This document shows, in pieces, positions 40,633 through 50,158 of a DNA stretch of 64,000 nucleotides. The notes beneath the pieces were generated by a model. That model was not told the origin of the DNA, did no database searches, and saw only the letters and a list, made by a program, of their open reading frames with translations. The stretch comes from Duganella sp. 1411 (GTDB lineage: Bacteria > Pseudomonadota > Gammaproteobacteria > Burkholderiales > Burkholderiaceae_D): NCBI RefSeq assembly GCF_017833525.1, contig NZ_JAFICD010000009.1:62001-126000 (forward strand), written 5' to 3'. Position 1 is the stretch's first letter. Every line of letters begins with the position of its first letter. The translations under genes were made by a program, and so were the position numbers.

Positions 40633-43600
40633 ACAGCAGCAGGAAGTCGAGGTCCTGCGCGCCGATCTTGTGGATTTCCATCTCCTTCGATGCCATGAAG
40701 GAACTGGCCACCACTTCGAGCGACACGCCCCCCGCCATTTTGTCCAGCCAGTAGGCGAACCCGCCCGCGTCGCTGTGCCGTTCGAAGATTCCCTGGTACA
40801 ACAGTTCAAGGTCGTGCGCGTTGTCGCCATTGAATACCATCGGGTGCCGCGCCTGCGATTCGACCGATTGAATGATGCCCATGGCGATGCTGCCCAGGGT
40901 GACGCCGCGCTCGGCCGCGTTGACCCAAAACTCGATGCCCTGGTGGTCGGCTTGGCGGCCGAGCACGCTCTGGTAGAGGCCGGCGATCGTATTCAGCGAC
41001 GCCGGCACGGTGACGGCCAGCGTGGTGTCGGCGAACGCCAGGCTTTCCGCGTTGACCACCAGCGCGTGCTGCTGCGGCTGCGATTTGGCGGTGACGATCA
41101 CATAGCTCAGGTGATCTTCGACGACGTAGTCCGCGCGGTTGCCGCTGAAGGCGACGCTGTCGTTGCCCAAGCCGCCGTGCAGGATGGTGTTGGTGTCCGC
41201 CGGCGCTTCCGCCGCCGCGGCAGTGCCGGCGGCGCGCGCGGCGGCCGGGGAGGGCGGTGAATTGAAGACCAGCGTGTCGGCGCCGCCGCCGGCGAACACC
41301 GCGCCGCCGCTGCCGGCGGAGACGGTGAATCGCTGGCCGGCGGCGTCGCCGGTGAGGATCTGGCCGGCGGTGTTGCCGGTGACGTTGACGGCGCCGATGA
41401 CGGCGGCGAAGTCGATCGCGTTCAACACCAGATTGCTGCCGGCGGCGAGATGGCTGGCGTCGATGACCAGCGCCGTGTGCTGGGCCGCGCTGCTGGTGCC
41501 GGTCAGCGTCAGCGCGCCGGCGGGCGCGGTGGCGCCGGTGATCGGGACGACGGTGCCGACCAGCAGCGGCGCGCTGTCCGCCAGCTGGCCCAGGAAGGCC
41601 ACGCCGTTGCCGGTCAGGTGGCCCTGGTCGGCCGCCGGATGGTCCGGCGTCACGCCCAGGATCGCCTGGATCAGTTGCTCGGTCGAGCTGCCGGCCGGCC
41701 GGCTGGCGCCGGCGGTGACGGTCAGGCCGTAGCCGGGCGCGATCTGCGCCAGCAGCACATTGGCGCCGCCGCTGGTCACCAGCGGAATGTCGGCCACGCC
41801 GGCGTTGCCGCTCGATTCGCTGCGGTTGTCGCTGACGATGCCGATCACCGTCTGCGTGCCGACGCCGCCGCCGGGCAGCGCCACCGGCGTTTGCACCACC
41901 GCCACGCCGTCAATCGTGGTGGCGGGCGGCGTGGGCGGCACCGGCGGCGCCTCGATGGTCAGCGCCAGCGACGGGCCGGCAGCCGAGGCGTTGCCGGCCA
42001 GGTCGAACTGCTTGGCGGTGAGCGTGTGCGCGCCAACCGTCAACGCGGCGCTGGTGATGCTCCAGTGGCCGGCGCCGTCGGCGGTGGCCGTGCCCAGCAC
42101 GGTGGTGCCGTTGCTGTCGTACAGGCGCACCACGGCGTTGGCGACCGCGGTGCCGGTCAACACCGGATTGGCGATGTTGGTGATGCCGTCGCCGGCGGCG
42201 CCGCTGTCGCTGGCCACGGCCAGCACCGGCGCGCCCGGCGCCGCCGGCGCCAGCGTGTCGATGGTCAGCGCCAGGCCGGCGCTGGCGGCGGAGACGTTGC
42301 CGGCGCGGTCGGTCTGCACGGCCGTCACGGTGTGGGCGCCATCGCCCAGCGTGCTGGTGGCGATGCTCCAGGCGCCGCTGCCGTTGGCGGTGGCCGTGCC
42401 CAGCACCGTCACGCCGTCGGTGTCGTACAAGGTGACGGCGGCGTTGGCCTCGGCGCTGCCGGTGATGGTCGGCGTGGCGCTGTTGGTGACGCCGTCGCCC
42501 AGCGTGCCGCTGTCGCTGGCGCTGGCCAGCGTGGGCGTGGCCGGCGCGGTGGTGGCGGTGTCGATCACCACCGTCAGCGCCGTGCCGGCCGCCGAGGTGT
42601 TGCCGGCGGCGTCGGTCACGCGCGCCGTCAGCGTGTGGCTGCCGTCCGTCAGCGTGCTACTGGTGATGCTCCAGTTGCCGCCGCCGTCGGCGGTGGTGGT
42701 GCCCAGCAGCGTGACGCCGCCGGTGTCGTACAGCTTGACGGTGGCGTTGGCCTCGGCGGTGCCGGTCAAGGTGGGCGTGGTGTCGCTGGTGATGGCGTCG
42801 CTGGCGGAGATGCCGCTGTCGCTGCCGGCCGTCATCGCCGGCGCGCTCGGCGCGGCCGGTGTGGTGTGGTCCAGCGTGTAGACCTGGCCGCTCGTGTGGC
42901 CGCCGACGATGGCGACGGCCGAGCCGTTCTGGATGCCGGTCGCGCTGGCGTTGAGGTCCAGCCGCAGGGTGCCGTCGCCGCTTATGCCGTTGACGGTGAC
43001 GGTGTAGGTGTCGCCGCTGCCGCTGACGGATTGGATGGTGCCGGCCGCGGTGCCGCTGGCCGTCAGCGTGAAGTCGCTGGCGTCGACGCCGGTGACGCTC
43101 TGGCTGAAGGTGACCGTGTAGCTGACCGAGGTGGCGCTGGCCGCCACCGTGCCCGGCGCGGCCGCCGCACGCACGATGGACGTGACGCCGGGCGCGTCGA
43201 CCACGGTGATGGTGAAGTCGTGCGCACCGTTGTTGCCGGCGGCGTCGGTGGCCAGCACGTGGACCTTGTAGGTGCCGGCGCTCAGGTTCTGGGCCGCCAC
43301 CAGGGCGTTGCCGGAGAAGGTGAAGCTGGCGTTGTCGGCGTCGTTGGTGCCGTTGCCGGTGGCGAGGGCGTAGCCGACGGCGTTGGCGTCGGTGGCCGAC
43401 AGCGTGGCCACGGTGGCGCCGTTGGTGGCGGCGCTTTGCGCGACGGTGGTGGCGCTGAGCGCGACGGCGGTCGGCGCGGTGGTGTCGAGCATGTAGCTGT
43501 AGCTGCTGGAGGCGGACGAGACGTTGCCGGCGACGTCGGTTTGTTTGGCCGTCAGCGTGTGCGTGCCTTCGCTCAGCGTGCTGGCGGTGATGCTCCAGTT

Positions 43601-46228
43601 GCCGGAGCCGTCGGCGGTGGCCGTGCCCAGCAAGGTGCTGCCGTCGCTGTCGTACAGGCGCACGGCGGCGCCGTTCTCGGCGTGGCCGGTGATGGTCGGC
43701 GTGGCGACGCTGCTGATGCCGTCGCTGGTCGAGGTGCCGCTGTCGCTGGCGACGTTGGCGCCGGCGATGGTCGGCGTCAGCGCGACGGTGTCGACTTGCA
43801 GCGCCGGTGTCAGGCCGGCCGCGCCGCCGTTGCCGGCCACGTCCTGGTAGCTGGCGCCGGTGACGGTGATGCTGGCCGTGGTGCTGTCGGTGGCCGCCGT
43901 CGGCGTGAAGGTGGCGGTGCGCGTCAGGCCGCTGCCGGAGATGGCGCCCAGCGTGCCGCCGGTGACGACCACGTCGCCGCTGCTGCCGTCCCAGGTGAAG
44001 CTGGCGCCGGGGTCGCTGCTGAAGGTGAAGGTGATGGTGGCCGTCTCGCCGGCCTTGACGCCGGCGACGTCGCTGGTGATGGACACCGTCGGCGCGGCCG
44101 TCATGATCGTCACCGTTTGCGTGGCCGAGGCGGTGCCGGTGTTGCCGGCGGCGTCGGTGGCCTTGACGCTGACGCTGTGGGCGCCGGCGGCCAGCGCGGC
44201 GCTGGTGATGGTCCAGGCGCCGCCGCCGTCGGCGGTGGTCGTGCCCAGCAGGGTGGTGCCGTCGGTGTCGTACAGCTTGACGGTGGCGCCGGCGTCGGCG
44301 GTGCCGCTGAAGGTGGGCGTGGTGTCGTTGGTGATGCGGTCGGTGTTGCTGGTGCCGCTGTCGCTGGCGCTGGCCAGCGCCGGCGTCGACGGCGCCGACG
44401 GCGCCAGCGTGTCGAAGCTGAGCGACGGCGTGGTGCCGGCGCCGCCGAGGTTGCCGACCGTGTCGGCGTAGCTGCCGGCGGCTACCGTGATGCTGGCCGT
44501 GCCGGCGTCGGTGGAGGCGGTCGGCGTGAAGGTGGCCGTGCGCGTCAGGCCGCTGCCGGAGATGGTGCCCAGCGTGCCGCCGGTGACGACCACGTCGCCG
44601 CTGCTGCCGTTCCACGTGAAGGTGGCGCCGGGGTTCTCGCTGAAGGTGAAGGTGATGGTGGCCGTCTGGCCTGCCTTGAGGCTGGCCACGTCGCTGCTGA
44701 TGGACAAGGTCGGGGCGACGCCGTCGATCACCAGCGCCTTGTTGGCGGCCAGCGAGCCGGCCGTGCCGGGCGTGGGCAGGGTCAGCGTGGCGGCCGCGGC
44801 CCCCACGGTTTGCGTGATGCTGCCGCCGTTGAGGCCGAGCGCGCCGGTGCTGTAAATATCGAGGTCGCTGCTGCTGTCGCCGGCCTGCACCGTGTAGTTG
44901 AACGTCAAGGTGGTCGAGCCGCTGCCGCTGGCGTAGTTGACGGCGCGGCCGGCGCCGCCGGTGGCCAGGGTCAGTTGCGGCGTGCCGGACACCGTCACGG
45001 CGGCGTCGAAGGTGACGTTGACGGCGATGGTGTCGCCGACCTTGTAGCTGCCGTTGGCGGTGCTCGAGGTGATCAGCGTCACCGACGGCGCGGGCGGCTG
45101 GATATTGGACAGCGCAAGATCATCGAGGATCAGGTAGATCATCTTGCCGCCGTTCGAGGCGGGGTCCGCGGTCACCTTCAAGGTGGCGATATTGGTCAGG
45201 CCGGAGAGCGTGGCCGTCAGGTAGGTGCCGGTGCTGGCGGAGGTGGTGAAGGTCTGGGGCCCGCCGACCTGGTTGCCGGCCGTGTCGTAGCCCTTGAAGA
45301 TCAGGCTTTGCGCCCCGGGGACCTGGGTGCCGACCTTGACGGCGGTCGGCGTGAACACCTGGCCGCCGACGAACGACAGCGTCAGCAGGGTTTCGCCGCG
45401 GGCGTAGCCGGCGTCGCTGGCCACATAGCCGCCGAAGTTGATGACGCCCTCGTTCTGGCCGTTGATCTTCAACTGGTAGGTGCCGTTGCCGGCCACGTTG
45501 TAGATGACGTCCTGGGAGCCGAGGTAGCCGCCGCCGTTCGAGAAATTGCCGCCGGTGTTGAAATTGACGGTGGCGCTGGGAATGGCCAGGGTCTGCTGGT
45601 ACAGCGCGGCCAGCGCCGGGTCGACCACGGCGGCGGTCTCGATCTGGCCGCTGTGGACTTCCAGCCGCCAGTCGCCGCCCAGTGCGGACGCGCCGGTCGG
45701 GTTTGTCGAGGCGGCCACGTCGGCCCCGGTGGCGTCGGCCAGGCGGTCGATGAAGGCGGCACCGGCGCCGCCGGCGGCGACGTCGCAGCCGTACAGCAGG
45801 ATGTCGCCGCCGTCGGCCATGGCGCGGCCGATCGACTCGAGCTCGGCGCGGTGGGCGTCCAGGTTGCCGCCGTCGAGCTTGAGCGCGCCGAAATTGACGG
45901 CCGCCGTCGCCCCGTGCGAGATGATGTGCAGCGCGTCGACGCCGGCGCGGCCGTCGAGGATGGCGGCGATCTGCCGCAGGCCGTCCTGCCCGGCGTCGAG
46001 CACGTGCACCTCGGTGCCGGCCAGGCCCTTGAGCAAGGTCGGCAGGTCGGCCACGTTCGATTCGATGAAGGTGATCTCGCTGCGTTGGGAGATCGCCAGC
46101 TGTTCCGGCGGCGCGGACTGGGGCGCTGGCGCCGCCGCCTCGGGCGCGCCGGCCAGGATCTGCAGGCGCCAGGGCGCGCCGTCGTCGTCCAGTTGGGATG
46201 GGATGCCGTGGCTGTGGTTGCGGATCAT
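40628..46228 (-). CDS. Giant repeat protein: DUF4347, Ig-like array, DUF4214
   Basis: 1866 residues. N-terminal DUF4347 at about 50-210 (ISHGATAAVNFGALKLDG, LLYGCDVAAGGAGAAFIDRL) without a classical signal peptide. A jelly-roll-like section (about 225-380) follows. Then come about ten Ig-like repeats of roughly 100 residues, five of one type with LYDxDGxTLLGTxTADGxG and WSITSS. A non-repeat region leads to DUF4214 at about 1730-1850 (LYQSVLGRQADHQGIEFWV). This layout is typical of large type-I-secreted surface adhesins; the transporter is not in the window. It begins in a 4-nt ATGA overlap with the upstream sulfotransferase. It ends against a DnaA-box repeat copy. Confidence 0.85.
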   Translation of the reverse strand: MIRNHSHGIPSQLDDDGAPWRLQILAGAPEAAAPAPQSAPPEQLAISQRSEITFIESNVADLPTLLKGLAGTEVHVLDAGQDGLRQIAAILDGRAGVDALHIISHGATAAVNFGALKLDGGNLDAHRAELESIGRAMADGGDILLYGCDVAAGGAGAAFIDRLADATGADVAASTNPTGASALGGDWRLEVHSGQIETAAVVDPALAALYQQTLAIPSATVNFNTGGNFSNGGGYLGSQDVIYNVAGNGTYQLKINGQNEGVINFGGYVASDAGYARGETLLTLSFVGGQVFTPTAVKVGTQVPGAQSLIFKGYDTAGNQVGGPQTFTTSASTGTYLTATLSGLTNIATLKVTADPASNGGKMIYLILDDLALSNIQPPAPSVTLITSSTANGSYKVGDTIAVNVTFDAAVTVSGTPQLTLATGGAGRAVNYASGSGSTTLTFNYTVQAGDSSSDLDIYSTGALGLNGGSITQTVGAAAATLTLPTPGTAGSLAANKALVIDGVAPTLSISSDVASLKAGQTATITFTFSENPGATFTWNGSSGDVVVTGGTLGTISGSGLTRTATFTPTASTDAGTASITVAAGSYADTVGNLGGAGTTPSLSFDTLAPSAPSTPALASASDSGTSNTDRITNDTTPTFSGTADAGATVKLYDTDGTTLLGTTTADGGGAWTITSAALAAGAHSVSVKATDAAGNTGTASATQTVTIMTAAPTVSITSDVAGVKAGETATITFTFSSDPGASFTWDGSSGDVVVTGGTLGAISGSGLTRTATFTPTAATDSTTASITVTGASYQDVAGNGGAAGLTPALQVDTVALTPTIAGANVASDSGTSTSDGISSVATPTITGHAENGAAVRLYDSDGSTLLGTATADGSGNWSITASTLSEGTHTLTAKQTDVAGNVSSASSSYSYMLDTTAPTAVALSATTVAQSAATNGATVATLSATDANAVGYALATGNGTNDADNASFTFSGNALVAAQNLSAGTYKVHVLATDAAGNNGAHDFTITVVDAPGVTSIVRAAAAPGTVAASATSVSYTVTFSQSVTGVDASDFTLTASGTAAGTIQSVSGSGDTYTVTVNGISGDGTLRLDLNASATGIQNGSAVAIVGGHTSGQVYTLDHTTPAAPSAPAMTAGSDSGISASDAITSDTTPTLTGTAEANATVKLYDTGGVTLLGTTTADGGGNWSITSSTLTDGSHTLTARVTDAAGNTSAAGTALTVVIDTATTAPATPTLASASDSGTLGDGVTNSATPTITGSAEANAAVTLYDTDGVTVLGTATANGSGAWSIATSTLGDGAHTVTAVQTDRAGNVSAASAGLALTIDTLAPAAPGAPVLAVASDSGAAGDGITNIANPVLTGTAVANAVVRLYDSNGTTVLGTATADGAGHWSITSAALTVGAHTLTAKQFDLAGNASAAGPSLALTIEAPPVPPTPPATTIDGVAVVQTPVALPGGGVGTQTVIGIVSDNRSESSGNAGVADIPLVTSGGANVLLAQIAPGYGLTVTAGASRPAGSSTEQLIQAILGVTPDHPAADQGHLTGNGVAFLGQLADSAPLLVGTVVPITGATAPAGALTLTGTSSAAQHTALVIDASHLAAGSNLVLNAIDFAAVIGAVNVTGNTAGQILTGDAAGQRFTVSAGSGGAVFAGGGADTLVFNSPPSPAAARAAGTAAAAEAPADTNTILHGGLGNDSVAFSGNRADYVVEDHLSYVIVTAKSQPQQHALVVNAESLAFADTTLAVTVPASLNTIAGLYQSVLGRQADHQGIEFWVNAAERGVTLGSIAMGIIQSVESQARHPMVFNGDNAHDLELLYQGIFERHSDAGGFAYWLDKMAGGVSLEVVASSFMASKEMEIHKIGAQDLDFLLLS

Positions 46229-47070
46229 AATGGGTCTCCTGGCAGTGCCGGTTGGTTGCTGATCACATTCGCGCGACTGCCGTTGCGGTCGCCCCAGAAG
46301 GACAGCTTGGAATATTTGTCGAACAAATCGGGCGGCAGGATGGTGCGCCGCGCCTGGAACGCCACCTTGCTGCGCACCCGGTGCAGGCCGGGCACGCCCA
46401 GCTGCAGGTCGAAATCGACGGCGTCGTACTCGATGTGCTCGAAGTCGTGGTCGAAGCCCGGTTCGCCGAGGAAGTCGTAGATCAGCGGGATCACCTGCTG
46501 CGGCGCGCGCGACAGCAGGTCGTAGTCGACCACCAGCAGCGAGTCGGCCTGTTCGCCGTAGTAGGCCTCGCGCAGCGCGGCCCAGGCCGAGCCGACCATC
46601 TGGTCGTGCTGGATCAGGCCTTCGAGGCGGGTGTAGACCGAGCCGCGGCCGCCGGCCTGGTTGAACAGGCGCGTGTTTTCATACGGGTTGGCGCGGTACA
46701 GGCGCTCGATGCTGTCCATCACCCAGGCGACGTTGCGCACGCAGGCGATCACCTTGGCGGCGGGGAACAGGTCGCGCAGCAGCGGCAGCCTGCCGCACCA
46801 CAAGCGGTTGGTGTCGACCACCACCTGCTGCGGGTGGTCGGCGTAATAGGCGTCGAACAGGCCGCGCAGCAGCGCGCGGCGCTGGCGGGCGTCGACCAGC
46901 GCGGCGAATTCGCTGCCGGCGCTGACCTGGCCCAGCAGGCCGGCGGCCAGGCTGGCGACCGGGCTGCTGATGCCGGCGTGGAAACGGGGATTTTGGCGCA
47001 GGATGGCCGACAACAAGGTCGAGCCGGAACGGGGCAGGCCGGAGATGAAATGGTAGGTGTGATCGGGCAT
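46225..47070 (-). CDS. Sulfotransferase family protein
   Basis: 281 residues. The 5'-phosphosulfate loop GLPRSGSTLL lies at about 11-20 and the 3'-phosphate motif in VIACVRNVAWVMDSIERLY near 95. Transfers sulfate from PAPS to an unidentified acceptor. The ATG at 47070 gives the family-typical start MPDHTYHFISG; in-frame ATGs at 47109 and 47127 would add 13 or 19 residues and lack a ribosome site. The stop overlaps the giant gene's start (ATGA), which makes this protein a likely modifier of, or dose partner to, the giant. Similar enzymes cluster with large surface proteins in other bacteria. Confidence 0.8.
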   Translation of the reverse strand: MPDHTYHFISGLPRSGSTLLSAILRQNPRFHAGISSPVASLAAGLLGQVSAGSEFAALVDARQRRALLRGLFDAYYADHPQQVVVDTNRLWCGRLPLLRDLFPAAKVIACVRNVAWVMDSIERLYRANPYENTRLFNQAGGRGSVYTRLEGLIQHDQMVGSAWAALREAYYGEQADSLLVVDYDLLSRAPQQVIPLIYDFLGEPGFDHDFEHIEYDAVDFDLQLGVPGLHRVRSKVAFQARRTILPPDLFDKYSKLSFWGDRNGSRANVISNQPALPGDPL

Positions 47071-47174
47071 GGTGGCTGTGAAGGTCGCCGACGATCCGGC
47101 GACTTGCATAATATCAACAAAAAACAAGTTTATTCAACTGTGGCATATTTATAGCTGGGGTTTCTCTCCAATTG

Positions 47175-48860
47175 TCACAACCGGTCACAATTGTCTTGAT
47201 ACTGGACAATTTCGTTGCGCAGGCGTGACCGTTCCAGCATGGCGTACAACTGCGCCACCCGCTCCAGCAGCGCCGGCTCCGGCGCGGCGCCGCGACGTTC
47301 GGCGGTGGCGCTGTCGCCGGTGAACGGCGCGCCGTGCTTGGCGTGGAAGCCGGCCCGTTGGCGCATGGCGAGCCGCTCCGTGCGGCCGCAGCGGATGCCC
47401 AGCCACGCCAGCAGCGGCGCGTCGGGCAGTTGCGGCAGTTGCTGGTAATTCAGCAGGGTCAACGGCTGGCCGCCGTCGCCGGCCGCCAGCGCGGTTTCCA
47501 TCAAGGCGCGCAGCACGTGCAGGCAATAGCGGTCGAGGTCGGCCGGGGCCAGGCTGGCGGCGTCCTCCGGTTGGTCTGCGCCGGGGCGCCGGAAAGTGAC
47601 GCCCAGCCAGCCGTCGTCGATCACGCCGGGCAGCATTTGCGGGCCGCGCTGGCGCCGGTGCGAGGCCAGCACCTGCAGCGGTTCGCGGTACAGGAATAGC
47701 ATCGGCGTGTGCGGAAAGGCGGCGCGGAACAGCGGCAGATCGCGCAGGTGCCAGCTATCGAGCTTGATCACCAGGTGCCGCTGGCGCGCGTCGCGGCGCT
47801 GGCCGAGCGCCCGCACCAGCACGCGCAGCCGGACGGTGTCGCCGGCGTCGTCGATGGCGCCGGCCGCATCCCTGCCCGCGCGCCGCAGCCGCAGGAAGTC
47901 GTCCAGCACTGGCGGCTCCGACAGCGCCACGCACGAGGGCAGGGTGGCCAGCATCTGGGTCAGCAAGGTCGAGCCGCAGCGCGACACATGGAAGATGAAC
48001 GCGGTCGGCGCCAGCGCCTCGGGCAGGTCGGCCAGCGCCGGCCAGTCGGCGAAGCGGCGCAGCCGTTCGGCCGGCGGCTGGCGGCGCAGCGTGTCGGCGA
48101 AAAACGGCTCGCTGAACGGCTGTTGGCCCAGGTGCCGCCACCACAGGCCGGGCGGATCGTCGCTGACGGCCACCGGATACCAGCCGTCCGCCGGCGCGGC
48201 GCCCGCCGGCGCGATCTCGGGCGCGCGCAGCAACGCCTGCCGCTGGTGCGCCAGCGGGTCGGGCGCGCGCTGGCCGGCGCCGGCCGCGTCGCCCATGCCG
48301 GCCTGCGCGAACAGGCGCCGCAGCCACGGGTTGACGCGGCAGTCGAGCACCAGGTGGATGCGGCTGCGCGCGCTGGCGTTGTGGACCGCGTGGGTGCGCC
48401 CGGCGTTCAGGTACCACGTGTCGCCACGGCTGAAGTGGACCTCCTCGCCGTCGATGCGGAACGTCACGGCCGGATCGGTCTGCAGCGGCACGTGCAGCCG
48501 CGCCAGGCCGTCCTCGAAGGCGGTGGCGGCGTCGCGGTGGGGCTTGATGACGGCGCCCGCCTCGAGCGCCATCAGCCGCACGGCGGCCTTGTCGCATTCG
48601 AAGGCGTCGAGCACGGCGCGGAAGTACGGACACTGGGCCAGCGCCGGCGTGTCGAGGAAGTTGGCCTCGGACAGCGCGCCGATGTGGCGCGGCTGGCCGT
48701 CCGGCGAGCGCAGCGCCAGACAGCGCCAGCCGCCGTCGTAGTCGCGCGTGTTGAAGTGGTCGATCCATTGCGGCGCCAGCAGCGCGTCGAGTTCGGCCTG
48801 CAAGCGCGCGGCGTCAAAGCTGAGCGGCAGCTTGAGGTAGCGCAGCGAGGCCGGAATCAT
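47175..48860 (-). CDS. Aspartyl/asparaginyl beta-hydroxylase fused to a sulfotransferase
   Basis: 561 residues in two enzymes. About 1-185 is an Asp/Asn beta-hydroxylase-like cupin: metal motif KPHRDAA (His108, Asp110), distal His157 or 160 in GRTHAVHNAS, and 2-oxoglutarate-binding Arg in SRIHLVLD. About 285-545 is a sulfotransferase with PAPS loop SRCGSTLL at 293-300 and RRQRGPQMLPG region. Expected activity: Fe/2OG hydroxylation, perhaps giving the hydroxyl that the second domain sulfates. The ATG at 48860 overlaps the GNAT stop as ATGA. Domain calls are firm; the coupled chemistry is inference. Confidence 0.85.
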   Translation of the reverse strand: MIPASLRYLKLPLSFDAARLQAELDALLAPQWIDHFNTRDYDGGWRCLALRSPDGQPRHIGALSEANFLDTPALAQCPYFRAVLDAFECDKAAVRLMALEAGAVIKPHRDAATAFEDGLARLHVPLQTDPAVTFRIDGEEVHFSRGDTWYLNAGRTHAVHNASARSRIHLVLDCRVNPWLRRLFAQAGMGDAAGAGQRAPDPLAHQRQALLRAPEIAPAGAAPADGWYPVAVSDDPPGLWWRHLGQQPFSEPFFADTLRRQPPAERLRRFADWPALADLPEALAPTAFIFHVSRCGSTLLTQMLATLPSCVALSEPPVLDDFLRLRRAGRDAAGAIDDAGDTVRLRVLVRALGQRRDARQRHLVIKLDSWHLRDLPLFRAAFPHTPMLFLYREPLQVLASHRRQRGPQMLPGVIDDGWLGVTFRRPGADQPEDAASLAPADLDRYCLHVLRALMETALAAGDGGQPLTLLNYQQLPQLPDAPLLAWLGIRCGRTERLAMRQRAGFHAKHGAPFTGDSATAERRGAAPEPALLERVAQLYAMLERSRLRNEIVQYQDNCDRL

Positions 48861-49369
48861 GGCGGCGCCTGCGCGTCGGCGGCCGGTTCCCAGCGCATCG
48901 GCTCGAATACCTCGTCGCCGGTGCCGGCGCGGAAGCCCAGCTCCAGATACAGCAGGCGGGCCGTATGGTTGTCGCGCCGCACCCGCAGATCGAGCGGCAC
49001 GCCGGCTTCGGCCGCTTGCCGCTGCGCCCAGCGCAGCAGCGCGCGGCCGAAGCCCTGGCCGCGCGCCTCGGGCAGCACGGCGAGGTCGACCAGGTGCAGG
49101 CGCCGCGGAGCGCGGTCGAGCACCAGTTGCGCCACGCAGCGCCCGTCGCTGTACAACAGCAGCTGGCGCGCGCCCGGAAACTGGCGCCGCCGGCCCTCGG
49201 CGTGCACGCGCTGCTGCATGGCGATCAGCGACGCCACCGCCGCGCCGTCGCCGAGCGGCGCCAGGTCGTCGCGGGTGGCGCGGTACAGCTCCGCCAGCAG
49301 CGGCTGGTCGGCGTCGGTGGCCTCGCGCAGGTCGAGCGCCGGCTCAGTTTCGGGTGGGGAAGATACCAT
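48857..49369 (-). CDS. GNAT family N-acetyltransferase
   Basis: 170 residues. Acetyl-CoA motif A is VLPEARGQGFGRALLRWAQ (Q/RxxGxG/A) near 95-110, followed by NHTARLLYLELGF at the C-terminal motif. Acceptor unknown. The start at 49369 lies inside the end of the tail-collar gene (26-nt overlap) and the stop overlaps the hydroxylase start, fixing it as part of the five-gene set. RimI-like protein acetylation of a partner is possible but unproven. Confidence 0.85.
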   Translation of the reverse strand: MVSSPPETEPALDLREATDADQPLLAELYRATRDDLAPLGDGAAVASLIAMQQRVHAEGRRRQFPGARQLLLYSDGRCVAQLVLDRAPRRLHLVDLAVLPEARGQGFGRALLRWAQRQAAEAGVPLDLRVRRDNHTARLLYLELGFRAGTGDEVFEPMRWEPAADAQAPP

Positions 49370-50015
49370 TGAGACAGATAATGTAGTTGAGTGCGAGGAA
49401 AGGCGGCAAGGTGGCCACCGGCGTGGTCACGGTCACGTTGACGGGCACGGCGGCGCCGTCGCCGGTGTTGGCGACCGTCACCGACCCGCTGCCGCTGACC
49501 GTGGTGCTGACGCCGCCCAGCGTCACCGGCGCCACCGGCGCAACGCTCGACGGCTGGTAGATCGCCGCGCCCGACGCGCCCGACGCGGTGCTGGTCAGCG
49601 TGGCGCCCTGGGTCGCGGCCAGTTGGCCGCCGGTGCCGGTGCCGACGCTGATGTCGGTGACGGCGTTCAGGCCGCTCATCGACAGCGTCGCGCTGTGGCT
49701 GTGGGCCGGCAGGTTCGCCTGCGTCAAGGTGACCGAGGCGGCGCCGTTGCCCACGGCGTTCACGGACTCGGCGCCGCCGTGCTGGCCCGCCGTGCGATTG
49801 CTCAGCGGCGGCTGGCCGTTGGTGCCGAGGATGGTGCGTCCGCGCAGGTCGGGCAGCGCGAACGTGGTGCTGCCGTTGCCGCCGTACTGGGGGCCGATGA
49901 CCGCGAACAAGGCCTGATACATATTGACTTGCAGGATGCGGCCGTCGCAGAAGGCCCAGCCGGCGGGGGCGTAGCTGGCGGGCCAGGGCAGTATGGTTCC
50001 GAGAAATGCGTCCAT
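49344..50015 (-). CDS. Phage-tail-collar-like protein (MdpB type)
   Basis: 223 residues. The first 80 match the tail-collar / microcystin-dependent-protein domain: FLGTILPWPASYAPAGWAFCDGR, GGNGSTTFALPDLRGR (family blocks). The rest is Ser/Thr/Gly/Ala/Val-rich beta repeat. MdpB-like proteins occur outside phages as secreted or surface fibre-like components; no phage genes surround it. The ATG at 50015 has GGAG 7-8 nt upstream and is about 145 nt downstream of a 15-bp palindrome. First gene of the minus-strand set. Its Ser/Thr-rich tail is a plausible target of the downstream modifying enzymes. Confidence 0.85.
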   Translation of the reverse strand: MDAFLGTILPWPASYAPAGWAFCDGRILQVNMYQALFAVIGPQYGGNGSTTFALPDLRGRTILGTNGQPPLSNRTAGQHGGAESVNAVGNGAASVTLTQANLPAHSHSATLSMSGLNAVTDISVGTGTGGQLAATQGATLTSTASGASGAAIYQPSSVAPVAPVTLGGVSTTVSGSGSVTVANTGDGAAVPVNVTVTTPVATLPPFLALNYIICLNGIFPTRN

Positions 50016-50158
50016 GAAACGTCTCCGTGTGCCGGGCATGGCCGGCTTTTGGTTGGCGGGCGGAAAGCGTGGCGCTCCCGGCGCTTTTAGCCGGCCTCAG
50101 CGGCTGGCGTGGAGACCATCTTAAAGAGGTTTTTGATTAAATAGAAATAAAAGCAATA

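Noticed and set aside
41450..46480. 1676-residue open frame on the plus strand opposite the giant gene
   Set aside because: Composition is Gly/Arg/Ala/Val noise from high-GC antisense; no domains, while the minus frame has DUF4347 and DUF4214.
49344..50015. Remnant prophage
   Set aside because: A single tail-collar gene with no other phage structural, lysis or integration genes; such proteins occur outside phages.
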